A stretch of DNA of 64,000 nucleotides from assembly GCA_029012445.1 (NCBI GenBank), contig JAQXMC010000033.1:62001-126000 (forward strand), given 5' to 3'. The translations under genes were made by a program, and so were the position numbers. The notes under the pieces were generated by a model that saw nothing but the letters and a program-made list of their open reading frames with translations, had not been told where the DNA came from and did no database searches. Shown here piece by piece: positions 24,923 to 35,125 of this stretch; within the stretch, counting starts at the first letter, position 1, and every line of letters begins with the position of its first letter. The DNA is from Oscillospiraceae bacterium (GTDB lineage: Bacteria; Bacillota; Clostridia; Oscillospirales; Acutalibacteraceae).

Positions 24923-25522
24923 TCAAACTAAATTGCTTGTGTCTATCTGACTGAGAAGATCGCCTGTGAGCTCGACATCTTTCGGAACAACGACATAGGT
25001 GTAATCCGCAACGATCTCCATTTTTGCTTCGCAGGTATATCTTACGCCATCGATAAAATCTATTATTCTTCTGACTATGTCTCTCGGAACGCTGCGAAGG
25101 TCAATAAGCGTTATCGTATTGCCGGTCAGGATATTATCGGCGACCTTGACAGCGTCCTCAAGGCGCTCAAGTCTGAGAATCGAAAGTCTGAATTTCGGCC
25201 TGCTGCTCATTTTATATATGTTGCCGGAAGCCGAATCGCCGGAACCGCCGAACGCATCGGAAGCCGATGAGCCGAAGCCCGTTGAGCCTGTCTCTCCCGA
25301 GCCGAAAGAATATGATGAAGATGAGCTGAAATCTTCATAATCGTAATCATAACCGCTCTTTCGGCCGTATGAACGCTCATCATCCCTTGAGTCTTCGCGG
25401 TAGCTTTCTCTTTTTTCATCGGCGCCCTCGTTTTCGTCCTCATCATAATCCTCATCGGGATCTCTTAACACTCCCTTGGCGAACGCCTTAAACCTTGAAA
25501 ATTTTGAACCGTTATCTTTCAT
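24923..25522 (-). CDS. sepF: Cell-division protein SepF
   Basis: The start at 25522 follows GGAGGGTAATAAG. 199 residues. A short basic membrane-targeting N-terminus (MKDNGSKFSRFKAFAKGVL) precedes an acidic and then Ser/Gly-rich linker (to about 105). The C-terminal SepF core spans about 112-190 (LIDLRSVPRDIVRRIIDFIDG...VVPKDVELTGD). It bundles FtsZ filaments at the septum. It sits between yggS and divIVA, the usual Gram-positive division neighbourhood. Confidence 0.9.
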   Translation of the reverse strand: MKDNGSKFSRFKAFAKGVLRDPDEDYDEDENEGADEKRESYREDSRDDERSYGRKSGYDYDYEDFSSSSSYSFGSGETGSTGFGSSASDAFGGSGDSASGNIYKMSSRPKFRLSILRLERLEDAVKVADNILTGNTITLIDLRSVPRDIVRRIIDFIDGVRYTCEAKMEIVADYTYVVVPKDVELTGDLLSQIDTSNLV

Positions 25523-25540
25523 CTTATTACCCTCCACAAA

Positions 25541-26266
25541 TCAATATAATCTCGGGCCGAAAACAGCTGATCCTATGCGGACAAGATCGGCTCCGTTCAA
25601 GATTGCATTTTCATAATCCGCCGACATTCCCATTGAAAGAATATCCATATTGATATTATCTATTTTTTTATTGCCGATGTCAATAAACATTCGGTACATT
25701 TTTGAAAAATATCCGTTAAGCTCAGCTTCGCTGTCGCATATCGGCGGAACAGTCATAAGACCGCAGACCTTTATGTTCTTAAGCTGACTTATCTGATAAA
25801 GGGTATCCTCCAGCATATGAGCGTCAAGTCCGGTTTTGCTCTCTTCGCCGCCTATATTGACTTCAACAAGGCATTTTGTCGTGACGCCTTTTTTGAGCGA
25901 CTGCTTGTCTATTTCGTTTGCGAGTCTGACGCTGTCGACAGACTGGATCATATCGACCTTTCCGACAATTTGTCTGACCTTGTTTGTCTGAAGATGACCG
26001 ATAAGATGAGCCTTGCAGGCGCCGAGCTTGAGGAATTCTTCTTTTGATAAAAACTCCTGGACCTTGTTCTCACCGATCAGATCTATTCCGCAGTCTATCG
26101 CATGATTTATAAACACGGGCTGGACCGTCTTTGTCACCGCCATAAGGGTGATATCCTCCGGTTTTCTGCCCGATTTTAAAGCCGCCTCGGCTATCTTTTC
26201 TCTGATAACATTAAGATTATATTCAATATCTTTAAATTTTTCCTCAATAGACGATCTTTCCGTCAT
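25541..26266 (-). CDS. yggS: PLP homeostasis protein, YggS/YlmE
   Basis: 241 residues, full length. PLP-binding Lys in LMAVTKTV (about 46), GENKVQEFL, HLIGHLQTNK, SMGMSADYENAI and RIGSAVFGPR cover all conserved blocks. The family binds pyridoxal phosphate and balances vitamin B6. It overlaps the upstream HlyD-like gene by 23 nt and precedes sepF, as ylmE does in B. subtilis. Confidence 0.92.
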   Translation of the reverse strand: MTERSSIEEKFKDIEYNLNVIREKIAEAALKSGRKPEDITLMAVTKTVQPVFINHAIDCGIDLIGENKVQEFLSKEEFLKLGACKAHLIGHLQTNKVRQIVGKVDMIQSVDSVRLANEIDKQSLKKGVTTKCLVEVNIGGEESKTGLDAHMLEDTLYQISQLKNIKVCGLMTVPPICDSEAELNGYFSKMYRMFIDIGNKKIDNINMDILSMGMSADYENAILNGADLVRIGSAVFGPRLY

Positions 26267-27518
26267 AAAGCTCCCTGCCTTTCGTTATTATCATGTCATA
26301 AAGAGAAACGCTGTCTTTGTTTTCCGCGTTGTCCTCAGCTATAACATAGTCGTCATCGGAGTAAAGCGCGTTTATCGTTCTGAACCTCACAACCTGGCCG
26401 TAAAGTATATAGACGCCCATGACCTCTTTTGTTTCCTCGTTCCCGTTTTCATCCTTGACGGTCATTTTTTCTTTTCTGATGGCTTCCTTGGGAATTTTCA
26501 GGCCGCTGTATTCTTCAAGAACAACCTTGATCTTCTCTTTTCTGAGATTGGCAATATCGGAATTCATAAGCCCCGACTTTAAAACAACACCGGCCGTCTT
26601 GTTGCCGTCAGTCGAAATGGACACCACCTGCATCTCGATATTTCTGACATTTGTGTCTTCAAAGCTGACCTTCACCTTTGATCCGACTTTAATGTTCTCA
26701 AGCGATGAATAGGGCAGATTACAGACGGCGTACCAGTTATATTCGCCGACGATTTTCCCGATTACATTATCCTTGACCTTGGCGGGATCGCTTTTTATTG
26801 CCTTTTTTATCTGTTCAACGGTCATTTTCTCAGCTTCGGAATAGGAAACCACACCCTCATAGCCGTCAACGCTGCTGATGAAGCAGCCCGGATATTTCGC
26901 CTTGATTTTTTTATAGTTAATGCCCGCTCCGGAAAGATCTTTGAGCTGATCGTTTATGTTATTTATCTGCGTTTTGAAATCGACCTTTTCGCCGGTTGCT
27001 ATCTGCCTTGACGAAATTTCATATCTGAGCTTGTCGAGTCTCTCATCGACAGACGAAAAATCGTTTTTTTCAATATCAGTCATAACCGCTGTCAGTTCTT
27101 CTCTGATCGTCATATCGAGTCTGTCAACATCGAGAAAGCTCAGAAGCGACTGATCTCTCAGCTGTTTATAGCGTTTCAGCTTTTCCTCAAGCTCCTGTTT
27201 TTCGCTGTATGCCCTCGCTTCGGTCTGTGAGCTAAAAAACAGCGCAATGGTGTCGCCAGACGCCACTCTTGCTCCGTCTTCGATATAAGGAACATAAACT
27301 CCGCTGCCGCTATTGCGGACAAGAGCGTCGTTGGATTTTTCTCCTCTGACCTCGTCTCTGATAACAAAGCAGTCCGCAGTCTCGGTCTTATATGCGCAAG
27401 AAGCCGAAGCGTAAACCGTGTCAACCTTGTTTCCCTGCTTTATATAAAGATTTATCGCCGCATATACTGCTACCGAAATTATCAGCACCGCAAAAAATAT
27501 CTTTCTTGATTTTTTCAT
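26244..27518 (-). CDS. HlyD-like membrane-anchored adaptor protein
   Basis: 424 residues. One N-terminal helix (6-23), a biotinyl-lipoyl-like half (SGVYVPYIEDGARVASGDTIALF), a coiled-coil hairpin (about 110-200), the second lipoyl-like part and a beta-barrel region. This is the layout of periplasmic adaptor proteins, in a Gram-positive where it would sit outside the membrane. No transporter partner is adjacent; the gene overlaps miaA by 4 nt and yggS by 23 nt. A division-related role is suggested by position only. Confidence 0.75.
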   Translation of the reverse strand: MKKSRKIFFAVLIISVAVYAAINLYIKQGNKVDTVYASASCAYKTETADCFVIRDEVRGEKSNDALVRNSGSGVYVPYIEDGARVASGDTIALFFSSQTEARAYSEKQELEEKLKRYKQLRDQSLLSFLDVDRLDMTIREELTAVMTDIEKNDFSSVDERLDKLRYEISSRQIATGEKVDFKTQINNINDQLKDLSGAGINYKKIKAKYPGCFISSVDGYEGVVSYSEAEKMTVEQIKKAIKSDPAKVKDNVIGKIVGEYNWYAVCNLPYSSLENIKVGSKVKVSFEDTNVRNIEMQVVSISTDGNKTAGVVLKSGLMNSDIANLRKEKIKVVLEEYSGLKIPKEAIRKEKMTVKDENGNEETKEVMGVYILYGQVVRFRTINALYSDDDYVIAEDNAENKDSVSLYDMIITKGRELYDGKIVY

Positions 27519-28453
27519 CTTGTTCTCCTGCTGTCTATGATCTCCGTTGCTTTTTTCAAAAGCTCTTCTCCACTCAGAGCGTCAATGCTGAGCCAATTAA
27601 CATTTTCGTTTCTTCTGAACCATGTCAGCTGCCGCTTTGCGTATCTGCGCGTTTGCATCTTCAGGCGCTCAACGCACTCATCAAGGCTCGCTCTGCCCTC
27701 AAGATACGGCAGAAGCTCCTTATAGCCGATTGCCTGATTAGCCGTTTTTACGCCGTAGACGGAATAAAATTCTTTTGCCTCGCCGACAAGTCCGTCGGCA
27801 ATCATTTTGTCAACGCGCCTGTTTATCCTGTCATATAAAAACTGTCTGTTTTCGGCCGTCAGACCGATTATCACGCTTTCAAACGGTGTTCCGCCGAGCC
27901 TTGACAGTCTGACCTGCTCGCTTATCGTTTTTCCTGTCTTTATATAAACCTCAAGGGCTCTGACTATCTTTTTCGTGTTGTTTGAATGAATCTTTGCTGC
28001 GCTTTCAGGGTCAACGCTTTTAAGAAGCGAATAGAGTTTTTCGCACCCGTCTTTCTCAGCTCTTTCAAAAAGCTCCCACCGCAGTCCGTCGTCAGCCGCG
28101 ATGTCGAAAAACTCAATGTTTTCAAGCAGAGAGTCAACATATAATCCCGTTCCGCCGACGATTATCGGGACCTTGCCCCTTGAAGAAATATCTTCGACAG
28201 CCTTGACGGAATCCGACTTATAACGGGCGACGCTGTAGCTCTCGGTCGGCTCGACAAAATCTATAAGGTGATGCGGTACGCCCCGCATTTCTTCAGCCGT
28301 CGGCTTTGCGGTGGCAATATTCATTTTTTTATAGATCTGCATTGAGTCGGCGGAAACAACTTCACCGCCGTAGTGAAGCGCAAGCTCCACACCGAGGCTC
28401 GTTTTCCCGGACGCCGTTGGACCGACGACCGCAATAATGAATATTTTGTCCAT
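27515..28453 (-). CDS. miaA: tRNA dimethylallyltransferase
   Basis: 312 residues. P-loop GPTASGKTSLG (about 11-21), DSMQIYKKM, and the closing RYAKRQLTWFRRN motif. It adds an isopentenyl group to A37 of tRNAs reading UNN codons. MiaB, which methylthiolates the same base, is encoded at the start of this same run (33640-35070), so both steps of the pathway are present. Confidence 0.95.
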   Translation of the reverse strand: MDKIFIIAVVGPTASGKTSLGVELALHYGGEVVSADSMQIYKKMNIATAKPTAEEMRGVPHHLIDFVEPTESYSVARYKSDSVKAVEDISSRGKVPIIVGGTGLYVDSLLENIEFFDIAADDGLRWELFERAEKDGCEKLYSLLKSVDPESAAKIHSNNTKKIVRALEVYIKTGKTISEQVRLSRLGGTPFESVIIGLTAENRQFLYDRINRRVDKMIADGLVGEAKEFYSVYGVKTANQAIGYKELLPYLEGRASLDECVERLKMQTRRYAKRQLTWFRRNENVNWLSIDALSGEELLKKATEIIDSRRTR

Positions 28454-28498
28454 AATTACCGCCTCGCTTCACCGCGAAGAAGCACGCTCTCCGCCTTG

Positions 28499-30454
28499 TC
28501 ACTGTTTTCTTCCGAATTGCTTCTCAATTTCATTTTTGGTCAGTTCGATAAGAACCGGTCTTCCGTGAGGGCAATATCTAACGCTCTCATCGTTCAGAAC
28601 AGCCTCGGCAAACCTCTGCATTTCATATTCCGTTGTGGTGTCGCCGGCCTTTATCGCCGCTCTGCACGCCGCCGAATGGAATATCCAGTCAATGCGTTCG
28701 GTATCGATATCGCTCTTGCTTTCAACCAGATATCCCGCAATCTCTGTTATCTGACCGGCTATATCGCCGCCCTCAATGACTCCGGGGCACTCTCTGACGA
28801 CAACGGTTCCGATGCCGAAATCCTCAACCGTGTAGCCGGCTTTTTTGAGAAGTCCGAGATTTTCGAGCACAGCCGAATATTCCTCTTTGCTCAGGTTGAC
28901 CGTCACAGGAGTGAAAAGATATTGCGAGGGCATCGAGCTGTTTTTCAGCTTATTAAAAAGTATTCTCTCATGCGCGGCGTGTTTGTCGATAATGAAAAGC
29001 TTATCGCCGCTCTGAGCCAATATATATGTCTTGAACGCTTCACCGACCAGCTTCACCGGCGGTCTTTCGTTCTCTTCATCGACAATATCAACCGTTTCGC
29101 TTTCCCTGCCTGATAAGGCGGAGCTTGCTTTCACGCCGTCGGAAAAACTGATATTTTCTTCCTGTGTGAGTTCAGCCGGAGCTTCTTTGACATTCTCTGA
29201 TTTTCCGGGACCGGCGGCTTTCTTTTCTGCCTGCTTTTTATAAAATTCGCTCAGAAGCGATTGTCTGTCATCTTTTTTCGGAACAAAGCGGTCGCTGCCG
29301 CTGTCGGAAAATGTGTTGATGTTTTCTTTATATTCGCCGCCCGTCAGTTTTTGCCAGAAATCGGCTTTGGGCTTTTCCTGCATTTTTAACTGCGAATACC
29401 TGTCAAGAGGCTTTTGCGTGTATTTCGGCGCGGCTTTCTGAGTTATATCTGCCTTCACTCTCGTGTCAAGGCTGTTAAGCGCATTGACGCAGGCATAATA
29501 AACGGCGTTGAATATCAGCTTTTCGTTGCTGAAACGGACCTCGGTCTTAGTCGGGTGAACATTCACATCGACAAATGTCGGATCAACCTCGATATCAAGA
29601 GCGCAGCCCGGGAATTTTCCGACCATAACGGAGTTTTTATAGCTCTGTTCAAGAGCGGCCATTGCCGTTGAAGATCTTATGTATCGTTTATTAAGAAAGA
29701 AAAACTGCTGACCTCTTGTTGCCCGGCATGAAACCGGCTTTGTTATGCAGCCGCTGACCTTTACACCGTCAAGCTCATAGCTGACGGGAATCATAGAAAG
29801 TGACGCCTCCCTGCCGAGAACGCTGTATACGGTCGAGATAATATCGTTTTTTCCGTTAGTCAGCATGACCTGCTTTCCGTCTCTTATGAAGCGAAAGCTG
29901 ATTTCGGGATGAGACAGGGCGATTCTGTCAACCGTCGCCGAAACAGCGTTAGCCTCCGAAATATCTTTTCTGAGAAATTTCATTCTCGCCGGAGTGTTAT
30001 AGAACAGATCGCTGACGACTATCGTCGTTCCGTTCGGGCAGCCGGCTTCCTCGTTCGCTATTTCTTCTCCGCCCTCAATGCAGTAGTGAGTTCCTGTTTC
30101 CTCTTTTTCTGATTTAGTCAGCATATCGACCTTGCTGACGGCGCAGATTGACGCTAAAGCTTCGCCTCTGAAGCCGAGAGTATATATTCCGTCAAGATCC
30201 TGAGCTGTCTTTATTTTGCTCGTTGCGTGGCTGATGAACGCAGTGGGAACATCATCCGATGAGATTCCGCAGCCGTTGTCGGTCACTCTCATGAACTTTA
30301 TCCCGCCGTTCATTATTTCGACCGTTATTGTCGTGGCCCCGGCGTCGATCGAGTTTTCAAGAAGCTCCTTTATCACGCTGGCCGGGCGTTCAACGACCTC
30401 GCCCGCCGCTATCAGATCGGATATGCTTTTCGGTAATATTTTGATTTCCGGCAA
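28499..30454 (-). CDS. mutL: DNA mismatch repair protein MutL
   Basis: 651 residues from a TTG at 30454, supported by GGGAGG; no ATG is suitable. N-terminal GHKL ATPase: ELLENSIDAGA, DNGCGISSDD, TLGFRGEAL. The C-terminal nicking domain has ACRAAIKAGD and CPHGRPVL. The endonuclease motif DQHA-x2-E-x4-E reads DKHAAHERILFN: the second position is Lys and the final Glu is Asn, so metal binding may be altered. It starts 19 nt after mutS. Confidence 0.95.
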   Translation of the reverse strand: MPEIKILPKSISDLIAAGEVVERPASVIKELLENSIDAGATTITVEIMNGGIKFMRVTDNGCGISSDDVPTAFISHATSKIKTAQDLDGIYTLGFRGEALASICAVSKVDMLTKSEKEETGTHYCIEGGEEIANEEAGCPNGTTIVVSDLFYNTPARMKFLRKDISEANAVSATVDRIALSHPEISFRFIRDGKQVMLTNGKNDIISTVYSVLGREASLSMIPVSYELDGVKVSGCITKPVSCRATRGQQFFFLNKRYIRSSTAMAALEQSYKNSVMVGKFPGCALDIEVDPTFVDVNVHPTKTEVRFSNEKLIFNAVYYACVNALNSLDTRVKADITQKAAPKYTQKPLDRYSQLKMQEKPKADFWQKLTGGEYKENINTFSDSGSDRFVPKKDDRQSLLSEFYKKQAEKKAAGPGKSENVKEAPAELTQEENISFSDGVKASSALSGRESETVDIVDEENERPPVKLVGEAFKTYILAQSGDKLFIIDKHAAHERILFNKLKNSSMPSQYLFTPVTVNLSKEEYSAVLENLGLLKKAGYTVEDFGIGTVVVRECPGVIEGGDIAGQITEIAGYLVESKSDIDTERIDWIFHSAACRAAIKAGDTTTEYEMQRFAEAVLNDESVRYCPHGRPVLIELTKNEIEKQFGRKQ

Positions 30455-30473
30455 GGCCGCCGCCTCCCTTCGG

Positions 30474-33101
30474 TTATGAATTTTTAACCTTGTTTATCAG
30501 TTTATAAAGTATGTTCAACGCTTCAATGGGCGTCAGAGTGTCGGCGTCTGTGTTTTTAAGCTCGTCGTATATTTCGTCGGCGACATTGCTGACCATGGAT
30601 ATCTGAAGATCTCTTTCTTCAGTCTGATCATCGTCGGCGATCGGGGTGCTTTTTGCGCCGGGAGCGAAACCCGAGCTTTCAAGCTCAGACAGAATTACCC
30701 TGGCCCTGTTGACTATCGAATTGGGAACGCCCGCGAGCTTTGCAACTTCAATGCCGTAGCTGCCGTCGGCGCTGCCCCTTATTATTCTTCTCAAGAAAGT
30801 TATGTTGTCACCGCGTTTTTTGACGGAAATATTATAGTTTTTAACGCCGCTGATGACATTTTCAAGCTCCGTCAGCTCGTGGTAATGCGTTGCAAACAGT
30901 GTTTTAGCGCCGAGCTTTTTCTTGTCGGAAACAAACTCGACAACGGCTCTGGCTATGCTCATTCCGTCAAAGGTTGAAGTTCCTCTGCCTATTTCGTCGA
31001 GGATTATCAGACTCTTTGAAGTTGCGTTTTTCATAATGCTTGCGACCTCGCTCATTTCAACCATGAAGGTTGAAGCTCCCGCCGCAAGATCGTCCGAGGC
31101 GCCGACTCTTGTGAAAATGGCGTCAACAACGCCGAGTCTGGCCGTTTTCGCCGGAACAAATGAGCCGATCTGCGCCATTAAACAAATAAGCGCGACCTGA
31201 CGCATATATGTCGATTTGCCCGCCATGTTGGGGCCGGTTATTATTGCGCATCTGTTTTCCGAGCAGTCAAGCAGGGTGTCATTCGGAACAAACGGCGTAC
31301 CTTTCAGCATTTTCTCAACGACCGGATGTCTGCCCTCGGTTATGCTTATGACGCTGTCAGTCGTTATCTCGGGGCAGCAGTAACCGTTTTCGACGGCGAC
31401 CGTTGCCAGCGAGCAGAGAACATCGAGATAAGCTATCGCCCTCGCCGTGGTCTGAATACGCCTGAATTCCTCTGAAATCCTGTCTCTAACCTGACAAAAT
31501 ATCTCATATTCGAGCTTGACCATTCTTTCTCTCGCCGAAAGTATCTTCGCCTCAAAGTCCTTCAGCTCCTGAGTGATATATCTTTCGCAGTTGACGAGCG
31601 TTTGCTTTCTTATATATTCTTCCGGTACGGCGTCTTTGAATGAATTCGGGACCTCAATGAAATAGCCGAACACCTTGTTGAAACCGATCTTGAGCTTTTT
31701 GATTCCTGTTTTTTCCTGCTCCTCAAGCTGCATTTTGGCTATGTAGGCCGCTCCGTTCTTATCCATATCGTGAAGCTCGTCAAGCTCCGAATTGAAGCTG
31801 TCCTTTATCATTCCACCCTCTCTGACGGAAAATGGGGCTTCATCGACTATGGCGTTTGAAATAAGCTCTCTGATATCCTCGAGCGTGTCGATATCTCTGA
31901 ATATTCCTTTCAGCGCGGCGGAGGAAAAGTTCCGGGTTGCCGCCTTTATCTCGGGCAGGCACTCTGCCGTTGCCCTGAGTGCGTTGAGCTCCTTCGCATT
32001 CGCCGTTTTATAAAGTATTCTCGTCATCAGTCTCTCAAGATCATAAACTCCCGAAAGCGCCTTTCTTATCTCATCGCAGTCGATGGATCTGTCTGTCAGC
32101 TCCCCGACTGCATTCTGGCGTGCGATTATCCTGACATGATTGATAAGCGGCTTGTCAAGCCACTCTCTCAGAAGTCTCTTGCCCATCGGAGTTTTTGTTT
32201 TGTCAAGAACCCACAAAAGCGAGCCTTTCTTTTCTCTTGAGCGCATCGTTTCCGTTATCTCAAGATTTCTCCTCGACCAGTGGTCAAGGCGCATAAACTG
32301 ATCGTCTGAATAATATTCTATATCGTTAATGTTCTCAAGGTCGGTCTTTTGCATCTCTCTGAGATATTCAAGACTCGAGCCGAGGGCGCATATCGCCGCC
32401 GTATTATTCAAAAGCGACAGCTCGCCGAGCTTTTCAACAGAAAATCTCTCGGCTGCGGTACGCTTGCATTTTTCAAAATCAAAGCTTTCCTCCGGCAGAA
32501 GATCGCAGGTACTGCCGGAAAGACCGGAAATAAAGTCAGTCAGTTTCTGACTTAAAGTAACTTCTTTATTTATGATTATCTCGCTCGGAGAAAATCGGCT
32601 GACCTCGTTTATAATGTCGGCGTCATGCTTCTTTTTTTCAAGTGAGGTCAGGTTAAGTTTGCCTGTTGAAACATCGACAAAGCACATTCCGACGCTGTCG
32701 CCGATAACGACTATTGAAGCCAGATAGTTGTTGCGGCTCTCGTCAAGCATCGTGTTTTCAATTACTGTGCCCGGCGTTATTATTCTGATAACATCGCGCT
32801 TGACGATGCCCTTTGCGGTCGCCGGATCCTCGGTTTGCTCGCAGATCGCGACCTTATAGCCTCTGCTGACAAGCTTCGCAATATAGGAATCGACGCTGTG
32901 AAACGGAACGCCGCACATCGGCGCTCTCTCGCCCTGACCGCAGGCGCGACCGGTCAGCACAAGCTCAAGCTCTTTGGAAGCGACGACTGCGTCGTCATAA
33001 AACATTTCATAGAAATCGCCCAGACGATACATTAGAATTGTGTCCTGATAGTCCTTTTTGATCTCCATATACTGCTTCATCATGGGGGTTATGTCAGCCA
33101 T
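30474..33101 (-). CDS. mutS: DNA mismatch recognition protein MutS
   Basis: 875 residues, full length. The mismatch-reading motif GDFYEMFYDDA is near 27-37; the ATPase has GPNMAGKSTYMRQ (about 618), TRVGASDDLAAGASTF and LDEIGRGTSTFDG. It acts with MutL, encoded next. It lies 91 nt downstream of the YlbF-like gene in the miaB-to-transketolase run. Confidence 0.96.
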   Translation of the reverse strand: MADITPMMKQYMEIKKDYQDTILMYRLGDFYEMFYDDAVVASKELELVLTGRACGQGERAPMCGVPFHSVDSYIAKLVSRGYKVAICEQTEDPATAKGIVKRDVIRIITPGTVIENTMLDESRNNYLASIVVIGDSVGMCFVDVSTGKLNLTSLEKKKHDADIINEVSRFSPSEIIINKEVTLSQKLTDFISGLSGSTCDLLPEESFDFEKCKRTAAERFSVEKLGELSLLNNTAAICALGSSLEYLREMQKTDLENINDIEYYSDDQFMRLDHWSRRNLEITETMRSREKKGSLLWVLDKTKTPMGKRLLREWLDKPLINHVRIIARQNAVGELTDRSIDCDEIRKALSGVYDLERLMTRILYKTANAKELNALRATAECLPEIKAATRNFSSAALKGIFRDIDTLEDIRELISNAIVDEAPFSVREGGMIKDSFNSELDELHDMDKNGAAYIAKMQLEEQEKTGIKKLKIGFNKVFGYFIEVPNSFKDAVPEEYIRKQTLVNCERYITQELKDFEAKILSARERMVKLEYEIFCQVRDRISEEFRRIQTTARAIAYLDVLCSLATVAVENGYCCPEITTDSVISITEGRHPVVEKMLKGTPFVPNDTLLDCSENRCAIITGPNMAGKSTYMRQVALICLMAQIGSFVPAKTARLGVVDAIFTRVGASDDLAAGASTFMVEMSEVASIMKNATSKSLIILDEIGRGTSTFDGMSIARAVVEFVSDKKKLGAKTLFATHYHELTELENVISGVKNYNISVKKRGDNITFLRRIIRGSADGSYGIEVAKLAGVPNSIVNRARVILSELESSGFAPGAKSTPIADDDQTEERDLQISMVSNVADEIYDELKNTDADTLTPIEALNILYKLINKVKNS

Positions 33102-33192
33102 TTTAATTTTTCACCGCCTGAATTTCAGTTTTCTTGAATTTTGCTCGCAATTTGCCGGTTCCCGCGGAAAAAGCGGGAACCGAACGGTTATA

Positions 33193-33606
33193 TCAGTGAC
33201 AGCCCGAGCAGCTTGAACATTCGCCGCCGCAGTCGTGGCTATGCTCCTCCGGCTGGCAGGTATAAGGATCTTCGCCGTTGACGCAAAGTCCGAGTATCTG
33301 CATAATATCGTTCATAAGCGCGTCGATGTCCGCTCTCGCTTCCTCATAGACCTTCATTTTATCGTTAGCCATGAAGCGGGCATAAAGTTTTTCAAAATTC
33401 TCGTTATAGCCCTTGAGCTTTTCTTCGTCGGCGTCCTCCTTGGCCGCTTCCTGCTGAAAGTTCAGCTGAATAAGCTGGATCTCGCCTATAAGATCCATAA
33501 GCTCCTTGTCGTTTTCATTCGTCTCTCTTGCCTGCTTGAATTTGAGATATCTTTCATCCTGCTGAATAGCTGCTCCGAGATCTCTCGTCATCTTGATAAT
33601 GTCCAT
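33193..33606 (-). CDS. YlbF/YmcA-family protein with Cys/His-rich tail
   Basis: 137 residues. Residues 1-110 are the helical YlbF/YmcA fold (FKQARETNENDKELMDLIGEIQ). The C-terminal 25 residues are rich in Cys and His (HSHDCGGECSSCSGCH), probably metal or cluster binding. In B. subtilis the YlbF-YmcA-YaaT complex affects RNase Y and carries iron-sulfur clusters. Placement between miaB and mutS matches other Clostridia. Confidence 0.85.
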   Translation of the reverse strand: MDIIKMTRDLGAAIQQDERYLKFKQARETNENDKELMDLIGEIQLIQLNFQQEAAKEDADEEKLKGYNENFEKLYARFMANDKMKVYEEARADIDALMNDIMQILGLCVNGEDPYTCQPEEHSHDCGGECSSCSGCH

Positions 33607-33639
33607 AAATTCTTTCCTTTCTATTTTTAAGCATGAAGC

Positions 33640-35070
33640 TTATTTAACCAATTCACCGTTGACTATCCATGTTCTGCAGTCGGTCACCTTAACATTTTGG
33701 AAAGTGCCGATAACGCTTTCATCGGCGGGAAATTCAACAATAACATTCCCCTGCGTGCGTCCGGATATCATGCCTTCCTTTTTGGCTTTCTCCTCACACA
33801 GAACTCTGTATACTCTGCCTTTCATCTGCGCCGTTCTTTCGCCGGCTATCTTCTCCTGAAGATCGGTCAGTTCCCTGAACCATCTGCCCTTTTCCTCCCG
33901 CGGAACGGGATCCTCCATGTCATAAGCCCTGGTGCCCTTTCTCGCTGAAAAAATAAAGGTGTAAAGCGATGTATACCTGACTTTTTCCACAAGGCTCAGA
34001 GTGTCTTTGAATTCCTCATAGGTCTCGCCCGGAAAGCCGACAATAATATCGCTCGTTATCGAAAGCTCCGGCATCACGCTGTAAGCGTATTCGATAAGAG
34101 ACAAATATTTTTCTCTGTCGTATTTTCGGTTCATCGCTTTAAGAACCCGGCTGTTTCCGCTCTGAACCGGAAGATGAAGATGCTTTGCGACCTTTTCACA
34201 GTCCGCCATCGTGTCCAGAAGCTCCTTTGTGCAATCCTTAGGATTTGAGGTCATAAACCTTATGATAAAGTCTCCGTCAATAGCGTTTATTGCTCTCAGA
34301 AGCGCCGGAAAGCCGTATTCACTGCCAAGCTCGCGGTTATATGAGTTGACATTCTGCCCCAAAAGCGTGATCTCCTTATAGCCCTGTTCAACAAGGCTTT
34401 TCGCCTCGCTGACCACCGTGTCGAAATCGCGGCTTCTCTCTCTGCCCCTGACATAGGGTACAATGCAATAACTGCAAAAATTATTGCAGCCGTACATGAT
34501 TGGAAGCCATGCTTTAAACGAGCCGTCTCTGTGTATCGGAAGTCCCTCGGCTATGCTGCCGTCCGAATCCGTGATATCGAATACTCTCCTGCCCGTGCAT
34601 ATCGTCCTGTACATAAGCTCCGGCAGCTTATGTATGACATGAGTTCCGAAAAGCAGATCGACATAGGGAAAGCTCTTATATATTCTGTCCGCAATATGCT
34701 TCTGCTGCATCATGCAGCCGCAAAGAGCGATTATCATATCCGGGTTTTTCTTCTTTATCGGCTTCAGCGCACCGAGGTTGCCGAATACTCTGTCCTCAGC
34801 GTGCTCTCTTATGGCGCAGGTATTATATAAAACAAGATCGGCGCCGTCCGCCTCCTGCGTCAGCTCATAGCCCATATTCACGAGCATTCCCTCAATGCGC
34901 TCGCCGTCGGCGACATTACCCTGACAGCCGTAGGTGTGAACGAAAGCCTTCGGTTTGCCGAGCGGATACCTCGATGATAAAACGGTTCTGACTAAATCTG
35001 AATATTCCTCCTGACGGCGAAGCTCCTCCTCGCTGACGAGAAATTTAAGGTTGTTTTCTTTATCTGACAA
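33640..35070 (-). CDS. miaB: tRNA-2-methylthio-N6-dimethylallyladenosine synthase
   Basis: 476 residues from a TTG at 35070, chosen because GGAGG lies 9 nt upstream; an ATG eight codons earlier has no site. N-terminal MTTase domain with Cys in HTYGCQGN and CGCMM, radical-SAM triad GCNNFCSYCIVPYVRGRE (about 188-205), and a C-terminal TRAM domain. It completes ms2i6A37 in tRNA after MiaA. First gene of the long run, behind the promoter at 35126-35154. Confidence 0.95.
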   Translation of the reverse strand: MSDKENNLKFLVSEEELRRQEEYSDLVRTVLSSRYPLGKPKAFVHTYGCQGNVADGERIEGMLVNMGYELTQEADGADLVLYNTCAIREHAEDRVFGNLGALKPIKKKNPDMIIALCGCMMQQKHIADRIYKSFPYVDLLFGTHVIHKLPELMYRTICTGRRVFDITDSDGSIAEGLPIHRDGSFKAWLPIMYGCNNFCSYCIVPYVRGRERSRDFDTVVSEAKSLVEQGYKEITLLGQNVNSYNRELGSEYGFPALLRAINAIDGDFIIRFMTSNPKDCTKELLDTMADCEKVAKHLHLPVQSGNSRVLKAMNRKYDREKYLSLIEYAYSVMPELSITSDIIVGFPGETYEEFKDTLSLVEKVRYTSLYTFIFSARKGTRAYDMEDPVPREEKGRWFRELTDLQEKIAGERTAQMKGRVYRVLCEEKAKKEGMISGRTQGNVIVEFPADESVIGTFQNVKVTDCRTWIVNGELVK

Positions 35071-35125
35071 CGCTGCTATCCTCCAAGTGAACATAATAAC
35101 TCATAATAATCTACTATTCCGGGTG

